A stretch of 45,867 nucleotides of DNA from an uncultured Sphingomonas sp. Its GTDB lineage: Bacteria; Pseudomonadota; Alphaproteobacteria; Sphingomonadales; Sphingomonadaceae. The notes under the pieces are model-generated. The model was not told the origin of the DNA and did no database searches. It worked only from the letters and a program-made list of their open reading frames with translations. Below, in pieces: positions 23,463 to 34,192 of this stretch. The stretch covers positions 1 to 45,867 of the forward strand of contig CAJYOI010000036.1 in the NCBI GenBank assembly GCA_913776045.1. Direction: 5' to 3'. Every line of letters begins with the position of its first letter. Positions within the stretch are counted from its first letter, which is position 1. The position numbers and the translations under genes were made by a program.

Positions 23463-24865
23463 GCCCGTTTTCCTTCGATCCGCTCAGCCAGGCCCGCCGC
23501 CCATTTGGTGATGTCGCCGGCACCCAGGCAGATCACCTGATCCCCGGGACCGATCTCGCCCGCCAGCACGTCGGCCAGATCGTTTGCGTCGACAACCGTC
23601 GCGGCCTGACGATGCCCGCGGCGCTTCAGCCCCTCGACCAGCGCATCGGCATCGACGCCCTCGATGGGCGCCTCACCCGCGGCATAGACCGGCGTCACAT
23701 AGACGGCGTCGGCATCGTTGAACGCGCCCTGGAAGTCGTCCATCAGATTGCCGAGCCGCGAGAAACGATGCGGCTGAACGACCGCGATCACCTTGCCCTG
23801 AGCACTCTCGCGCGCGGCCGACAGCACCGCGCGGATTTCGACCGGGTGATGACCGTAATCGTCGACGATCGTCGCGCCGGCGACCTCGCCGACCTTGGTG
23901 AAGCGCCGCTTGACGCCCGAGAAGCGTTCGAACCCCTTCTGGATCGTCGCGTCGTCGATACCGAGTTCGAGCGCCACGCCGATCGCGGCCAACGCGTTCT
24001 GGACGTTGTGGCGGCCGGGCATCGGCAGATCGATGCCCTCGATCGAGCGGACCGAACCGTCGCGGTGGCGGATCAGCGCCTCGAAGCGGTTGCCGCCGGG
24101 ATAAGGCTGGACGTTGACGCCGCGCACGTCGGCGCTGGCCGCGAAGCCATAGGTCACGATGCGACGATCGCGAACGCGCGGGATCAGCGCCTGGACTTCG
24201 GGATGGTCGAGGCACAGCAAAGCCGCGCCGTAGAAGGGCACATTCTCGACGAACTCGACATAGGCGTCCTTCGCGCGTTCGAAGCTGCCGTAATGGTCGA
24301 GGTGTTCGGGATCGATGTTGGTCACGACCGCGATCGTGCCGTCCAGCCGCAGGAAGCTGCCGTCGCTCTCGTCGGCCTCGACCACCATCCAGTCGCTGGC
24401 GCCCAGACGCGCGTTGGAGCCATAGCTGTTGATGATCCCGCCGTTGATGACGGTCGGATCGACCCCGCCCGCATCCAGCAACGCGGCGACCATGCTGGTC
24501 GTCGTAGTCTTGCCATGGGTGCCGGCGACCGCGACGGTCGATTTCAGCCGCATCAGTTCGGCGAGCATCTCCGCACGGCGGACGACCGGGATGCGGTTGC
24601 TGAGGGCGGCTTCGACTTCGGGGTTGCCGCGTTTGACCGCGGTCGACGTTACGACGACGGCGGCGTCCGCGACATTCTCAGCGGCATGGCCGATCGTGAC
24701 CGCGATGCCGCGTTTGCGCAGCCCTTCGATCACATAGCCTTCGGCGACATCGCTGCCCTGCACCTGATAGCCCAGGTTGTGCATCACCTCGGCGATGCCC
24801 GACATGCCGATGCCGCCGATGCCGACGAAGTGAATGGTACCGATGTCGGTCGCGACGCCTTTCAC
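23459..24865 (-). CDS. murC: UDP-N-acetylmuramate--L-alanine ligase
   Basis: MurC adds L-Ala to UDP-MurNAc, the first peptide step of wall synthesis. The 468-residue protein has the N-terminal Rossmann motif [17 protein letters not shown], the P-loop [47 protein letters not shown] and [14 protein letters not shown]. The GTG at 24863-24865 has an AAGGAGG sequence upstream and overlaps the murG stop (GTGA). The frame continues upstream but has no MurC sequence there. Confidence 0.97.
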   Translation of the reverse strand: MKGVATDIGTIHFVGIGGIGMSGIAEVMHNLGYQVQGSDVAEGYVIEGLRKRGIAVTIGHAAENVADAAVVVTSTAVKRGNPEVEAALSNRIPVVRRAEMLAELMRLKSTVAVAGTHGKTTTTSMVAALLDAGGVDPTVINGGIINSYGSNARLGASDWMVVEADESDGSFLRLDGTIAVVTNIDPEHLDHYGSFERAKDAYVEFVENVPFYGAALLCLDHPEVQALIPRVRDRRIVTYGFAASADVRGVNVQPYPGGNRFEALIRHRDGSVRSIEGIDLPMPGRHNVQNALAAIGVALELGIDDATIQKGFERFSGVKRRFTKVGEVAGATIVDDYGHHPVEIRAVLSAARESAQGKVIAVVQPHRFSRLGNLMDDFQGAFNDADAVYVTPVYAAGEAPIEGVDADALVEGLKRRGHRQAATVVDANDLADVLAGEIGPGDQVICLGAGDITKWAAGLAERIEGKRA

Positions 24866-26007
24866 GCGAACGCCTCCTTGCGCTGGGTACTCACGACCGG
24901 TGGCCGCGCGGGTTTCGCGTCGATGCTCTCGACCAGATCGGCCAGATCGCGCGCGGCATGCGGTCGGCCGCCGCTGCGCGCTCGAGCAGCGGCGTTGGCG
25001 AGGCCGTCGGTGTCGAGGCCTAGCCGCTGCATCTGTTTGGCAAGCTCCGCCGCCGTGAACGCGCCTTGCGTAATCGTCCGCGCGCCGCCCGCCTTGGTGA
25101 TCTCGCGCGCGTTGGCGGTCTGGTGATTGTCGGTCGCGATCGGCAGCGGGACCAGGATCGCGGGACGGCCGGCGGCGGTCAGCTCGGCGATGGTCGAGGC
25201 GCCGGCGCGGGCGATGACCAGATGCGTCCAAGCGAGATGTTCGGGCAGGTCGGGCAGATAGGTCGCGGTTTCGGCCGGAATGCCGTGTTCCGCATATTTC
25301 GCGCGGACCGCATCGATATCCTCGATCCTCGCCTGGTGCGTCACCTGCAGGCGGCGGCGAAAATGGAGAGGCAGCAGGGCGAGACCGTCAGGCACGACCT
25401 GGCTCAGGATCGTCGCCCCCTGGCTGCCGCCGGTCACGAGAACACGGAACACGCCGTCTTCGTCCAACATCGGATAGGGCCGCTCGCGGATATCGAGAAT
25501 CGCGTCGCGCACCGGATTGCCGACGAGGTGGGTCTTGGCCTTATACGCAGGCTTCAGCCGCGCGACGTCGGCGTAGGACGTAGCGATGCCGGCGACCTTG
25601 GCCGCCACCAGCCGATTGACGCGGCCGAGCACTGCGTTCTGTTCGTGGACGATCGTCGGAATGTTTTCCGCAAATGCCGCCAGCAACGCGGGCAGCGCGG
25701 GATAGCCGCCGAAACCGATCACCGCCGACGGCTTGAAATTGCGGTACAACTCGCGCGCCATCGTCCGACCGGCGAGCATCTTGCGTCCGGCCTTCAGCCA
25801 GTTCATCGGCCCGCCCGAGAAGCGCCCGGCGGGCAGGACATGCGTCTGGATGCCCTCGAACAGGTCGGGGAAACGCACGCCGCGATCGTCGCTGACGAGG
25901 GCAACGCGATGGCCGCGGCGGGTTAGCTCGGCCGCAAGCGCTGCGGCTGGCACCATGTGCCCCCCGGTCCCTCCGGCGGCCAGGACATAATGACGCGATT
26001 TAGGCAT
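24862..26007 (-). CDS. murG: UDP-GlcNAc:lipid I GlcNAc transferase MurG
   Basis: MurG converts lipid I to lipid II at the inner face of the membrane. The 381-residue GT-B enzyme has the glycine loop [16 protein letters not shown] (residues 10-25), the [16 protein letters not shown] and [11 protein letters not shown] motifs, the second loop VTGGSQGA, and the donor-binding [20 protein letters not shown] with [14 protein letters not shown]. The ATG lies 6 nt after the ftsW stop. murC overlaps its end. Confidence 0.97.
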   Translation of the reverse strand: MPKSRHYVLAAGGTGGHMVPAAALAAELTRRGHRVALVSDDRGVRFPDLFEGIQTHVLPAGRFSGGPMNWLKAGRKMLAGRTMARELYRNFKPSAVIGFGGYPALPALLAAFAENIPTIVHEQNAVLGRVNRLVAAKVAGIATSYADVARLKPAYKAKTHLVGNPVRDAILDIRERPYPMLDEDGVFRVLVTGGSQGATILSQVVPDGLALLPLHFRRRLQVTHQARIEDIDAVRAKYAEHGIPAETATYLPDLPEHLAWTHLVIARAGASTIAELTAAGRPAILVPLPIATDNHQTANAREITKAGGARTITQGAFTAAELAKQMQRLGLDTDGLANAAARARSGGRPHAARDLADLVESIDAKPARPPVVSTQRKEAFA

Positions 26008-26013
26008 GCAGGC

Positions 26014-27228
26014 TTACCGTACGATATAAGGTGAGCGGTGCAGATACGGGTTCCGGCGGGTAAAGGCGAGCAGCAACCCCATCCCGATCGACAGCGCGAT
26101 CATCGACGATCCGCCATAGCTGATGAACGGCAGCGTCATGCCCTTCGATGGCGCCAGCCCCGTGTTCACCGCCATGTTGATCGTCGCCTGTACGCCGAAC
26201 TGCGAAGCAAGTCCCGCGGCGGCGAGCAGACGAAAGGCGTCCTCCTCGTCCAGCAGCTTGACGAACACCCGCGCGACGATCGCGAAGAACAGGATTGCGA
26301 TGACCGCACAGGCGAGCAGGCCGAATTCCTCGCCCACGACCGAATAGACGTAATCGGTATGCGCTTCGGGTAGGCGGAACTTCACCACCCCGCCCCCCGG
26401 CCCCGTGCCGGTCAGGCCGCCCGCGGTGATCGTCGCGTGCGCCATGTCGGTCTGATAGTGATCGGCCCCCGGCCCACCGTGGTCGGGGAACAGGAAATTG
26501 TCGATGCGGATGCGCGCGGTGTCGTAGAACACGTACGCCGCTACGATTCCGACCACGCCGGCACCGATCATGCCGCCGATGATCTTGGGGTTCACGCCGG
26601 CGACCATCAGCAGGATCAGCCACACGCTGCCGAAGATGATCGTCTGACCGAAATCGGGCTGGAGCATCAGCGCGCCCCCGACGACCGCGGTCAGCGCGAA
26701 GGTGACGGGCACCATCGGCAAGCTGGGATCGCGCGCGCGCAAGGACAGCATCCAGGCGATCGTGACGATGAAGACGGGTTTCAAGAATTCGGACGGCTGG
26801 AACTGCGCGATACCACCGCCGATCCACCGCCGCGCGCCGTTCACCTCGACCCCGACGAACGGCGTGACGAGCAGCAGCAGCCCGAAGAACACGCACGCAC
26901 CCAGGGCGAACCGCTTGGCGAACGTCGGCGGCAACATCGAGAAGACCAGCAGCACCGGGACCGACACCGCCACCCACATCACCTGGCGCCAGAAATAATA
27001 CATCGGCGCGAGCTGGTGATTGAGGCCGGAATAGCGCTGCGCCGTCGCCGGGCTGCCCGCCGCGACCGCAATCAGTCCGATCGCGATCAACAGAAAGGCG
27101 AGCAGCAGCAGGACGCGATCGAGTTCCCAGAACCACATCGCGATCGGCCCGCGATTGCCACGGCCAAGCCGTTCGTCGACGCGGCTCCGAAAGCCCTTGG
27201 GAGAGGTGTCGCGCGCCATGTCGGTCAT
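26014..27228 (-). CDS. ftsW: Septal peptidoglycan polymerase FtsW
   Basis: FtsW is the SEDS-family glycosyltransferase that polymerises septal glycan with FtsI. The 404-residue protein has about ten membrane helices, with RYSGLNHQLAPMYYFWRQVM, GARRWIGGGIAQFQPSEFLK, LMLQPDFGQTII, YSVVGEEFGLLACA and the C-terminal MTLPFISYGGSSMIALSIGM. The ATG overlaps the murD stop (ATGA). A second in-frame ATG lies three codons later. The frame from 26000 to 27484 on the same strand is only a shadow. Confidence 0.97.
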   Translation of the reverse strand: MTDMARDTSPKGFRSRVDERLGRGNRGPIAMWFWELDRVLLLLAFLLIAIGLIAVAAGSPATAQRYSGLNHQLAPMYYFWRQVMWVAVSVPVLLVFSMLPPTFAKRFALGACVFFGLLLLVTPFVGVEVNGARRWIGGGIAQFQPSEFLKPVFIVTIAWMLSLRARDPSLPMVPVTFALTAVVGGALMLQPDFGQTIIFGSVWLILLMVAGVNPKIIGGMIGAGVVGIVAAYVFYDTARIRIDNFLFPDHGGPGADHYQTDMAHATITAGGLTGTGPGGGVVKFRLPEAHTDYVYSVVGEEFGLLACAVIAILFFAIVARVFVKLLDEEDAFRLLAAAGLASQFGVQATINMAVNTGLAPSKGMTLPFISYGGSSMIALSIGMGLLLAFTRRNPYLHRSPYIVR

Positions 27229-28625
27229 GGTAGCGCCTCAACGGCAGAACGGAAGCGGGCGCCCCGATCTTCGTAATCGCGGAACTGATCGAACGACGCG
27301 CAGGCCGGCGACAACAGCACCGTCTCCCCTGCCCGCGCGTTCGCCGCGGCGTCGCGGACGGCCTGCTCCAGCGTCCCGCTTTGGGACACCGGCATGTCGT
27401 CCTCGAGCAATCGCGCGAACAATGGCGCGGCTTCTCCAATGACATAGGCGTGGGCGACATGGCCGAAGCCTGCGCGGCACGCATCTAGGTCGTCAGTCTT
27501 GGCCTGACCTCCGACGATCCAGTGAATCCGATCGAACGCGGCGAGCGCCGGCGCAGTCGAGGTCGGATTGGTCGCCTTGCTGTCGTTGACGTACAGCACA
27601 CCGTTCACGGTCGCGACGCGTTCCATGCGGTGCGGCAGGCCGGGGAAGCTCTCTAGCCCGCGGTCGATCGCCGCAGCGTCGATGCCCAGCGCATCGCACG
27701 CGGCTATGGCGGCGAGCGCGTTCTGCGCGTTGTGCGGGCCCTGCAACGCGGGCCAACGCGATTGATCCATGCACACGCCGGGTGCGATTTTGGTCAGATC
27801 CTCGGCGCGGCCGGCGCGCGCGACCTGCTTGGCGACCGCGGCCGAAGCTTCGTCGCCGATGCCGACGATCGCGGCATGCCCCTGCGACTGCATCGCGAAC
27901 AGCCGCGCCTTGGAGGCGGCATAGCCCGCGAACCCGTCGTAGCGATCGAGGTGGTCCGGCGTGATGTTCAGCAGCACCGCCACGTCGCAGTCTAGGCTCT
28001 GCGTCAGGTCGATCTGGTAGCTCGACAGCTCCAACACATAGACGCCGCCCTCGGGCAGCGGGTCCTGCCCCAGGATCGGCAAGCCGATGTTACCGCCCAG
28101 CCGCGTCGGCAGCCCGGCGATTTCGCAGATGTGCGCGATCAGTGCGGTGGTGGTCGACTTGCCGTTGGTGCCGGTGATGCCGACGACCTTGTGCGGTGGC
28201 AATTCAGCGCGGGCCTGGGCGAAGAGCTCGATGTCGCCGATGATCGGCACATCACCGGCGTGCTGCGCGATCGGGTGGCGGTTGAGCGGCACGCCCGGTG
28301 ACACGACGATTCCGGCGAACCCGGTGAGGTCGATCGACAGCGGATCGGCGAGCACAAGATCCTCCCCGGCACGGGGATGGGGACCAGCCGCAGGCTGGTG
28401 GAGTGGGCCATCCGCGAGCGGTGCACCATGAGGCGCCCCCCCTACACCGGCTCCGCCGGGCCCCCTCCCCGTGCCGGGCAGGATGTGGATGCGGCGACCT
28501 TCGTCGCTGTCCCACGCAACAACATCTGCCCCACTCGCCACCAGCGCGCGCACGGTCGCGGCGCCCGATCGGGCCAGGCCCAGAACGGCGTATGTCTGGT
28601 CGGCCCAGGCAGCGCTCGTAATCAC
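27225..28625 (-). CDS. murD: UDP-MurNAc-L-Ala--D-Glu ligase with inserted repeat peptide
   Basis: MurD adds D-Glu to UDP-MurNAc-L-Ala. The first Rossmann motif [20 protein letters not shown], the [15 protein letters not shown] stretch, the P-loop [18 protein letters not shown] and [13 protein letters not shown] are intact. At 466 residues it is longer than usual. The excess is residues 48-88, which a palindromic repeat encodes (ILPGTGRG to PHPRAGE), inserted between the first Rossmann strand-helix-strand ([11 protein letters not shown]) and [16 protein letters not shown]. That is a surface loop region in MurD structures, so the enzyme may tolerate it. The GTG start overlaps the mraY stop (GTGA). 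No frameshift is present. Confidence 0.93.
   Translation of the reverse strand: MITSAAWADQTYAVLGLARSGAATVRALVASGADVVAWDSDEGRRIHILPGTGRGPGGAGVGGAPHGAPLADGPLHQPAAGPHPRAGEDLVLADPLSIDLTGFAGIVVSPGVPLNRHPIAQHAGDVPIIGDIELFAQARAELPPHKVVGITGTNGKSTTTALIAHICEIAGLPTRLGGNIGLPILGQDPLPEGGVYVLELSSYQIDLTQSLDCDVAVLLNITPDHLDRYDGFAGYAASKARLFAMQSQGHAAIVGIGDEASAAVAKQVARAGRAEDLTKIAPGVCMDQSRWPALQGPHNAQNALAAIAACDALGIDAAAIDRGLESFPGLPHRMERVATVNGVLYVNDSKATNPTSTAPALAAFDRIHWIVGGQAKTDDLDACRAGFGHVAHAYVIGEAAPLFARLLEDDMPVSQSGTLEQAVRDAAANARAGETVLLSPACASFDQFRDYEDRGARFRSAVEALP
28361..28482. repeat. Palindromic element inside murD (family A)
   Basis: The 122-bp element runs from CCTCCCCGGCACGGGGATGG to CCCCGTGCCGGGCAGG, with inner hairpins ACCAGCCGCAGGCTGGT and CCGGCTCCGCCGG. 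It is open in the murD frame and encodes ILPGTGRG...[15 protein letters not shown], nearly the same flanking peptides as the murB copy. The centre differs from the other copies, while the arms are conserved. Confidence 0.87.
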
Positions 28626-29692
28626 CGCAGCTTCAGCGTCGACAGGCCGGCAAGCGCCAGCACGAGGCTGATGATCCAGAAACGGATGACGACGGTCGGT
28701 TCCGACCAGCCGAGCTGTTCGAAATGATGGTGGATCGGCGCCATGCGGAACACGCGCTTGCCGGTGCGTTTGTAGAAGAACACCTGGATGATGACGCTCA
28801 TCGCCTCGACGACGAACAGGCCGCCGACGATGCCCAGCACGATCTCGTGATGCGCGGTCACCGCGATGGTGCCCAGCGCCCCGCCCAACGCCAGGCTGCC
28901 GGTATCGCCCATGAATACCGCCGCCGGGGGCGCGTTATACCACAGGAACGCGAGGCCCCCGCCGATCACCGCCCCGCAGAAGATCGTCAGGTCGCCGGCG
29001 CCCAGAACGTGGGGAATACCCAGATACCCCGCATACTTCGCGTTACCAGCCAGATAGACGATAATCATGAAGGTGACGCTGGCGATGATGACCGGCATGG
29101 TGGCGAGGCCATCCAACCCGTCGGTCAGGTTCACCGCATTGCCGAACGCGACGATCGTGAAGGCCGCGAACACGATGTAGAGCGGCCCCAGGTCGACCGA
29201 GAAATAGCTGAAGAACGGCACGTACAAATTGGTGCCGTTATAACGGGTGATGACCCAGGCCGCGGCGGCCGCAATCACAAATTCGCCGAGCAACCGCACG
29301 CGACCCGACACGCCGGCCGTACTCGCCTTGCGCACCTTGTCGTAATCATCGAGGAACCCGATCATCCCGAAGCCGAGCGTCACGAACATGCACGCCCAGA
29401 CGTACGGGTTGCGCAGATCCATCCACAGCAACACGCTGAGCGACAGCGAGGTCAGGATCAGCAGACCGCCCATCGTCGGCGTACCGACCTTGGCGAGATG
29501 GGTCTGCGGGCCGTCCAGGCGGATCGGCTGCCCCTTGCCCTGGCGGACGCGCAGCCAGCCGATGAACTTCGGCCCGATCAGCAAGCCGATCAGCAACGCC
29601 GTCGCCACCGCTCCCCCTGAGCGGAAGCTCAGGTAGCGGACGAGGTTCAAGACCCCGGGAAAGCCGAGCTGTTCGGCGATCCAGTAGAGCAT
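28622..29692 (-). CDS. mraY: Phospho-MurNAc-pentapeptide transferase MraY
   Basis: MraY transfers phospho-MurNAc-pentapeptide to undecaprenyl phosphate, making lipid I. The 356-residue membrane enzyme has about ten helices, the [10 protein letters not shown] motif, the catalytic [16 protein letters not shown] stretch with its Asp pair, [14 protein letters not shown], and the cytosolic [15 protein letters not shown] loop. Its ATG overlaps the murF stop by one base (TGATG). Length and motifs are standard. Confidence 0.98.
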   Translation of the reverse strand: MLYWIAEQLGFPGVLNLVRYLSFRSGGAVATALLIGLLIGPKFIGWLRVRQGKGQPIRLDGPQTHLAKVGTPTMGGLLILTSLSLSVLLWMDLRNPYVWACMFVTLGFGMIGFLDDYDKVRKASTAGVSGRVRLLGEFVIAAAAAWVITRYNGTNLYVPFFSYFSVDLGPLYIVFAAFTIVAFGNAVNLTDGLDGLATMPVIIASVTFMIIVYLAGNAKYAGYLGIPHVLGAGDLTIFCGAVIGGGLAFLWYNAPPAAVFMGDTGSLALGGALGTIAVTAHHEIVLGIVGGLFVVEAMSVIIQVFFYKRTGKRVFRMAPIHHHFEQLGWSEPTVVIRFWIISLVLALAGLSTLKLR

Positions 29693-31077
29693 CAGTCCCC
29701 CGTCCCTGCAATTGCCGGGGTCTTGAGCGCAGCGACCACCGCCGACAACCCGATCCCGTTCGAGCCCTTGATGAGCACCGCATCCCCCGGCGCGAGCACG
29801 TCGATCAGACGCACCTTCGCCGCTGCGGCATCGGGCACATGGACGAAATCGACCCGCCCCTCAAGCGCTCGCGCCAGCGGCACCATCTCCGCACCCACCA
29901 ATATGGCGTGGGAAATGCCCGCTTCGTCGATTGGTTCGACAAGTGCGGCATGATAGGCGGCGCTGTCGTCACCGAGCTCGCGCATCCCGCCCAAGACCGC
30001 GATGCGCCGGCGGTCCTCCTGCGCGATGACCGCCAGGGTCGCCCGCATCGAACTGGGGTTGGCGTTGTAGCTTTCGTCGATCACCAGCGCCTCGCCGCCG
30101 GGCACGCGTGCCAGGAAGCGCTGCCCCCGCCCCGGCAGCCCCGCCATATCGGCAAGCGCCAGACCGGCGAGACCCAGGTCGCCACCCGCGGCATCCACCG
30201 CGGCGAGCACCGCCAGCGCATTCGACACCCAATGGGCGCCGGGATGGGCGATGGTGAAGCTCAACTCGCGGTCATGCACGCGCGCGGTGACGAAGGTGCC
30301 GCCGCTCTCGACGCGCATCGTCTCCACCGCGCGCACGTCGGCGCCCGCCCCGCTGCCGAACGTGACGATCCGCCCGGCATAGGGTCGCGCCGCCGCCAGC
30401 AACCGATCGCGGTGCGGACTGTCGAACGGCACGATCGCGGTGCCGCCGGGCTCGAGCCCCTGAAAGATTTCACCCTTCGCGTCGGCGATCGCCTCCTCGC
30501 CGGAGAAGAAGGCGGTGTGGGCGGGCGCGATCGCGGTGACGATGGCGATGTGCGGGCGGACCATGCCGGTCAGCACCGACAGTTCGCCCGCGTGATTCAT
30601 GCCCATTTCGAATACGCCGAAGCGGGTTTCGCGCGGCATGCGGGCGAGTGACAGCGGCACGCCGGTATGATTGTTGTAACTCTTGACCGACCAGTGGACG
30701 CGGCCGGGATGCGCGCGGTCAAGCGCGGCGGCGAGCGCTTCCTTGGTGCCGGTCTTGCCGACCGATCCGGTGACGCCGATGATCGTCGCGTCGACCCGGG
30801 CGCGGGCGGCGCACCCCAAGTCCTCCAGCGCGATCATGGTGTTGTCGACCTGAACCGACGGATAGGTCACACTCTGACTGGTTACCGCCCCTGCCGCGCC
30901 ATTGGCGAAGGCGCCGCCCAGAAAGCGGTGGCCGTCGGTTTCCTCGCCGGTCAGTGCGAGGAAGAGGTCACCGGGGCCGACTTCGCGCGAGTCGAAAGTG
31001 ACGCCGGTGACGGCGAAGTCCTGGTTCGCCTGCCCGTTCGTAGCGGCGGCGATTTCAGCGGAGGTCCAGAGGGTCAC
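29692..31077 (-). CDS. murF: UDP-MurNAc-tripeptide--D-Ala-D-Ala ligase
   Basis: MurF attaches the D-Ala-D-Ala made by Ddl to the UDP-MurNAc-tripeptide. The 461-residue protein has an N-terminal substrate domain ([20 protein letters not shown]), the P-loop [56 protein letters not shown] and [17 protein letters not shown]. The GTG start overlaps the murE stop (GTGA). Confidence 0.97.
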   Translation of the reverse strand: MTLWTSAEIAAATNGQANQDFAVTGVTFDSREVGPGDLFLALTGEETDGHRFLGGAFANGAAGAVTSQSVTYPSVQVDNTMIALEDLGCAARARVDATIIGVTGSVGKTGTKEALAAALDRAHPGRVHWSVKSYNNHTGVPLSLARMPRETRFGVFEMGMNHAGELSVLTGMVRPHIAIVTAIAPAHTAFFSGEEAIADAKGEIFQGLEPGGTAIVPFDSPHRDRLLAAARPYAGRIVTFGSGAGADVRAVETMRVESGGTFVTARVHDRELSFTIAHPGAHWVSNALAVLAAVDAAGGDLGLAGLALADMAGLPGRGQRFLARVPGGEALVIDESYNANPSSMRATLAVIAQEDRRRIAVLGGMRELGDDSAAYHAALVEPIDEAGISHAILVGAEMVPLARALEGRVDFVHVPDAAAAKVRLIDVLAPGDAVLIKGSNGIGLSAVVAALKTPAIAGTGD

Positions 31078-32489
31078 GCCGCCACCTCGCGCGCGACCTG
31101 GACGTCGTCGAACGGCAGGACGAGGTCGCCGACGATCTGGCCCTGCTCGTGCCCCTTGCCTGCGACCAGCACGATGTCCTGCGCTCCCGCCATCCGCAGC
31201 GCTTCGGCGATGGCCGCGCGGCGGTCGCCGATCTCTTGTCCGCCCGGCGCCCCCTTCATCACCTCGGCGCGGATCGCGGCCGGATCTTCGGAACGCGGGT
31301 TGTCGTCGGTCACGATTACGACGTCGGCGCCGCGCGCGGCCGCTTCGCCCATCGGCTCGCGCTTGCCGGTGTCGCGGTCACCACCGGCGCCGAACACGAC
31401 GATCAGACGCCCTGCGACGTGCGGCTTCAATGCGGCGATGGCGGCATCGAGCGCGTCGGGCGTATGTGCGTAGTCGACATAGACCGGCGCGCCGCTGGCG
31501 GTGATGACCGCGCGCTCCAGCCGCCCGCGCACCGGTTGCAGCCGGGCGAGCGCCTGGATCGTCGCCGCCACATCGCCGCCGGTCGCGATCACCAGCCCTG
31601 CCGCGGTCAGTGCATTCGCCGCCTGGTACGCGCCGATCAGCGGCAGCATGACCTTGTGGCTCTTGCCCTCCGCCTCGATCGTCAGCCCCTGCCCCAGCAA
31701 GGTCGGCGCGCGCCCGACCATGCGCAGCATGTCGCCATGTTCGCCGACCGTCAGCAGCTTCAGGCCGCGCGCGCGCGCCAGGTCGATCACCCTGTCTGAA
31801 TTGGGATCGTCCGCCCAGACCACCACTGCACCGTCGTCCGCAACGACTTCGGCAAACAACCGCAGCTTCGCGGTGAAATAGGCCGCCATGTCGCCGTGAT
31901 AGTCGAGATGATCGCGGCTGAGATTGGTGAAGGCCGCGGCCCGGACCGGCAGGCCTTCGGTGCGATACTGGGTCAGCCCATGACTCGACGCCTCGAACGC
32001 GACGTGAGTCACGCCTTCGCGCGCCAGACCGGCGACGTTGGACAGGAACGTCACGACGTCGGGTGTGGTCAGCCCGGTCGTTACGCGATCGTCGGCCGTC
32101 GTCACGCCCAGCGTTCCGATCGACGCGGCGTGATGGCCGGCGAAGCGCCACAACTGGCGCGTCAGTTCGACCGTGGAGGTCTTGCCGTTGGTCCCGGTGA
32201 CCGCGACCGTCGTCTGCGGGAACGGCGCAAAGAAGCGCGCGGCGAGTTGCGCGAAACACTCGCGCGGATTGTCCGCGACAATGTGAACGGCACCCTCGAC
32301 CGCCACGCCGGGCCGGGCGACGATGCCGATCGCGCCGGCGGCGACGGCGGCGGGAATGAAGTCCTCACCATTCACCCGCGCGCCCTCAAACGCACCGAAG
32401 ATGGTGCCGCGCGCGACCTTGCGGTGATCGATCGCGAAGCCGGTGACCGTCGCGTCTTCAGCGCCGCCGGTGAGTGCGCCCAGTTTCAC
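31074..32489 (-). CDS. murE: UDP-MurNAc-L-Ala-D-Glu--meso-DAP ligase
   Basis: MurE adds the third residue of the stem peptide. The DNPR motif (VTDDNPRSEDPAAI) marks meso-diaminopimelate as substrate, as expected for a Gram-negative wall. The 471-residue protein has FAIDHRKVARGTIFGAFEGA, the P-loop VTGTNGKTSTVELTRQLW, FEASSHGLTQYRTEGL, FTNLSRDHLDYHGDM and VYVDYAHTPDALDAAI. The GTG start overlaps the ftsI stop (GTGA). No insertion is present here. Confidence 0.97.
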   Translation of the reverse strand: MKLGALTGGAEDATVTGFAIDHRKVARGTIFGAFEGARVNGEDFIPAAVAAGAIGIVARPGVAVEGAVHIVADNPRECFAQLAARFFAPFPQTTVAVTGTNGKTSTVELTRQLWRFAGHHAASIGTLGVTTADDRVTTGLTTPDVVTFLSNVAGLAREGVTHVAFEASSHGLTQYRTEGLPVRAAAFTNLSRDHLDYHGDMAAYFTAKLRLFAEVVADDGAVVVWADDPNSDRVIDLARARGLKLLTVGEHGDMLRMVGRAPTLLGQGLTIEAEGKSHKVMLPLIGAYQAANALTAAGLVIATGGDVAATIQALARLQPVRGRLERAVITASGAPVYVDYAHTPDALDAAIAALKPHVAGRLIVVFGAGGDRDTGKREPMGEAAARGADVVIVTDDNPRSEDPAAIRAEVMKGAPGGQEIGDRRAAIAEALRMAGAQDIVLVAGKGHEQGQIVGDLVLPFDDVQVAREVAA

Positions 32490-34192
32490 TCCGCATCGCC
32501 ATGCTTGTCGCCGGGCGCACGCCAGATCAGCGGCTTCATATCCGACAGGTCGACGTCTCGGGTCAGGCTCGGCGCCACGCCCAGCAACGAGCCGGTGCGG
32601 CTGATGACACGGCTGACGACCGGCGCGGCGGTGTAGGCCGCGGTCGTCTGGAACGAGTTCGCTTCAACGCGCTGGGACGAATCGAGCATCACGATCACCA
32701 CATAGCGCGGTGCGTCCATCGGGAAAGCCGCTGCGAAGGTCGAAACGTTGACGTGCTTCGAATAGCCGCCGACGCCGGGCTTTTCCGCCGTGCCGGTCTT
32801 GCCGCCGACGCGATAGCCTGGAGCCTCGCCTTTCTTCCCCGTGCCATCGGTGACGATCAGGCGCAGCAGCTGACGCATCCGCGCGCTGGTCGATTCGCTG
32901 ATGACGCGGCGACCGGCCGGGGCCTGGCCCGCGCCGATCTTCATCATCGTCGCCGGGCGCCAAACGCCACCGTTTACAAGCGCCGCGTAGGCGCTGGCGA
33001 GGTGCAGCGGGGTGACCGCGATGCCGTGGCCATAAGCCGTCGTCATCGTCGTGGCGCGGCCCCAGTTGACCGGCCACAGCGGCTTTGCCTTCTCGATCTC
33101 GATGTCTGGCGCGGTGTCGAAACCGACCTTGCGGAACATCGCTTCCAGCCGCTCACGACCGATTTCGTCGGCGATGCGCGCGGTCGCGATGTTCGAGGAA
33201 TAGATCAGCGTCTCGGGGATGTTCAGCCAGCGCTTCTGCGCGTGGTCGTCCTTGATGTGGAAGCGGCCGATCGGCAGCGGCTGGGTCGCGTCGAAACGGC
33301 GCGACATGTCGGTGACGACGCCCGAATCGATCGCCGCCGCCATCGCGATCGGCTTGAAGGCGGAGCCGAGTTCGTAGCGGCTCTGCGTCATGTTGTTCAT
33401 GCCGCCGTCGCCCGACATCACCTTGTTCGGATTGAACGTCGGCAGCGACGACATCGCCATCACTTCGCCGGAGTGGACGTCCAGGATGACGCCTGCCGCA
33501 CCGACCGCCTTGTAGGCGACCATCGCGCGGGTGAGTTCGCTGTCGAGCGCACCCTGCACGCGCGCATCGATCGACAGCGCGACCGGCTGGCCTCGGCTGG
33601 CGTCGGCGGTCAGCCGCTCGTTCAGCACGCGCTCCATGCCGCGCACGCCCTGGCGGTCGGCGTTGACGTAGCCGATCGCCTGCGCGGCCAGGCTCGACTG
33701 CGGGTAGAGCCGCTCGGGTTCGCGCGCGAAGATGATGCCGGGGTTGCCCAGCGCGTTCACCGCGCTGACCAGTTCCGGCATCGCGCGCTTCTTGAGGTAC
33801 ACGAAGCGCGATTCGGACGTGAGCATCCGGTAATAGGCGTCGGCACCCTGCTCCGGCATCACGCCGGCCAGCTTCTGCGCCAGCTCCATCTTGTCGCCGA
33901 TGACGTTTTGCGGCTGGATACCGATCGACCAGGCATCGATCGTGCGCGCCAGCGGCGCCCCGTTGCGATCGACGATGTCGCCACGCAAGGGCACCAGCGC
34001 CGCCGCCGCATCGCGCGTCGTCGCGGGTTCTGCCGAAATGGCGAGGTAGCCGAGCTTGCCGATGATCGCGAGGTTCGCAAACGCGAACAGCAGCATCAGG
34101 ATCATCAGCCGGACGTGCGCCACCGCGACCAGCGAATGCCGACCGGCTTCGCGGCGCCGGTCGTTCGACTGCGGCGCGACCAGGACGATCAA
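32486..34192 (-). CDS. ftsI: Septal transpeptidase FtsI (PBP3)
   Basis: FtsI cross-links septal peptidoglycan with FtsW. The 568-residue protein has one N-terminal membrane helix (about 30-50, MILMLLFAFANLAIIGKLGY), the pedestal domain (RGDIVDRNGAPLA) and a transpeptidase domain with catalytic SAFK (277-280), YSSN (331-334) and KTGTAE (465-470). The start is probably the TTG at 34190-34192, which forms a TTGA overlap with the ftsL stop; the ribosome site is poor, so coupling with ftsL is implied. A start at a later GTG would remove cytosolic residues only. Confidence 0.96.
   Translation of the reverse strand: MIVLVAPQSNDRRREAGRHSLVAVAHVRLMILMLLFAFANLAIIGKLGYLAISAEPATTRDAAAALVPLRGDIVDRNGAPLARTIDAWSIGIQPQNVIGDKMELAQKLAGVMPEQGADAYYRMLTSESRFVYLKKRAMPELVSAVNALGNPGIIFAREPERLYPQSSLAAQAIGYVNADRQGVRGMERVLNERLTADASRGQPVALSIDARVQGALDSELTRAMVAYKAVGAAGVILDVHSGEVMAMSSLPTFNPNKVMSGDGGMNNMTQSRYELGSAFKPIAMAAAIDSGVVTDMSRRFDATQPLPIGRFHIKDDHAQKRWLNIPETLIYSSNIATARIADEIGRERLEAMFRKVGFDTAPDIEIEKAKPLWPVNWGRATTMTTAYGHGIAVTPLHLASAYAALVNGGVWRPATMMKIGAGQAPAGRRVISESTSARMRQLLRLIVTDGTGKKGEAPGYRVGGKTGTAEKPGVGGYSKHVNVSTFAAAFPMDAPRYVVIVMLDSSQRVEANSFQTTAAYTAAPVVSRVISRTGSLLGVAPSLTRDVDLSDMKPLIWRAPGDKHGDAE

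Noticed and set aside
26000-27484. A 494-residue minus-strand frame overlapping ftsW
   Set aside because: It is out of frame with ftsW, which has all SEDS motifs; the sequence has no domain and is Arg-rich.
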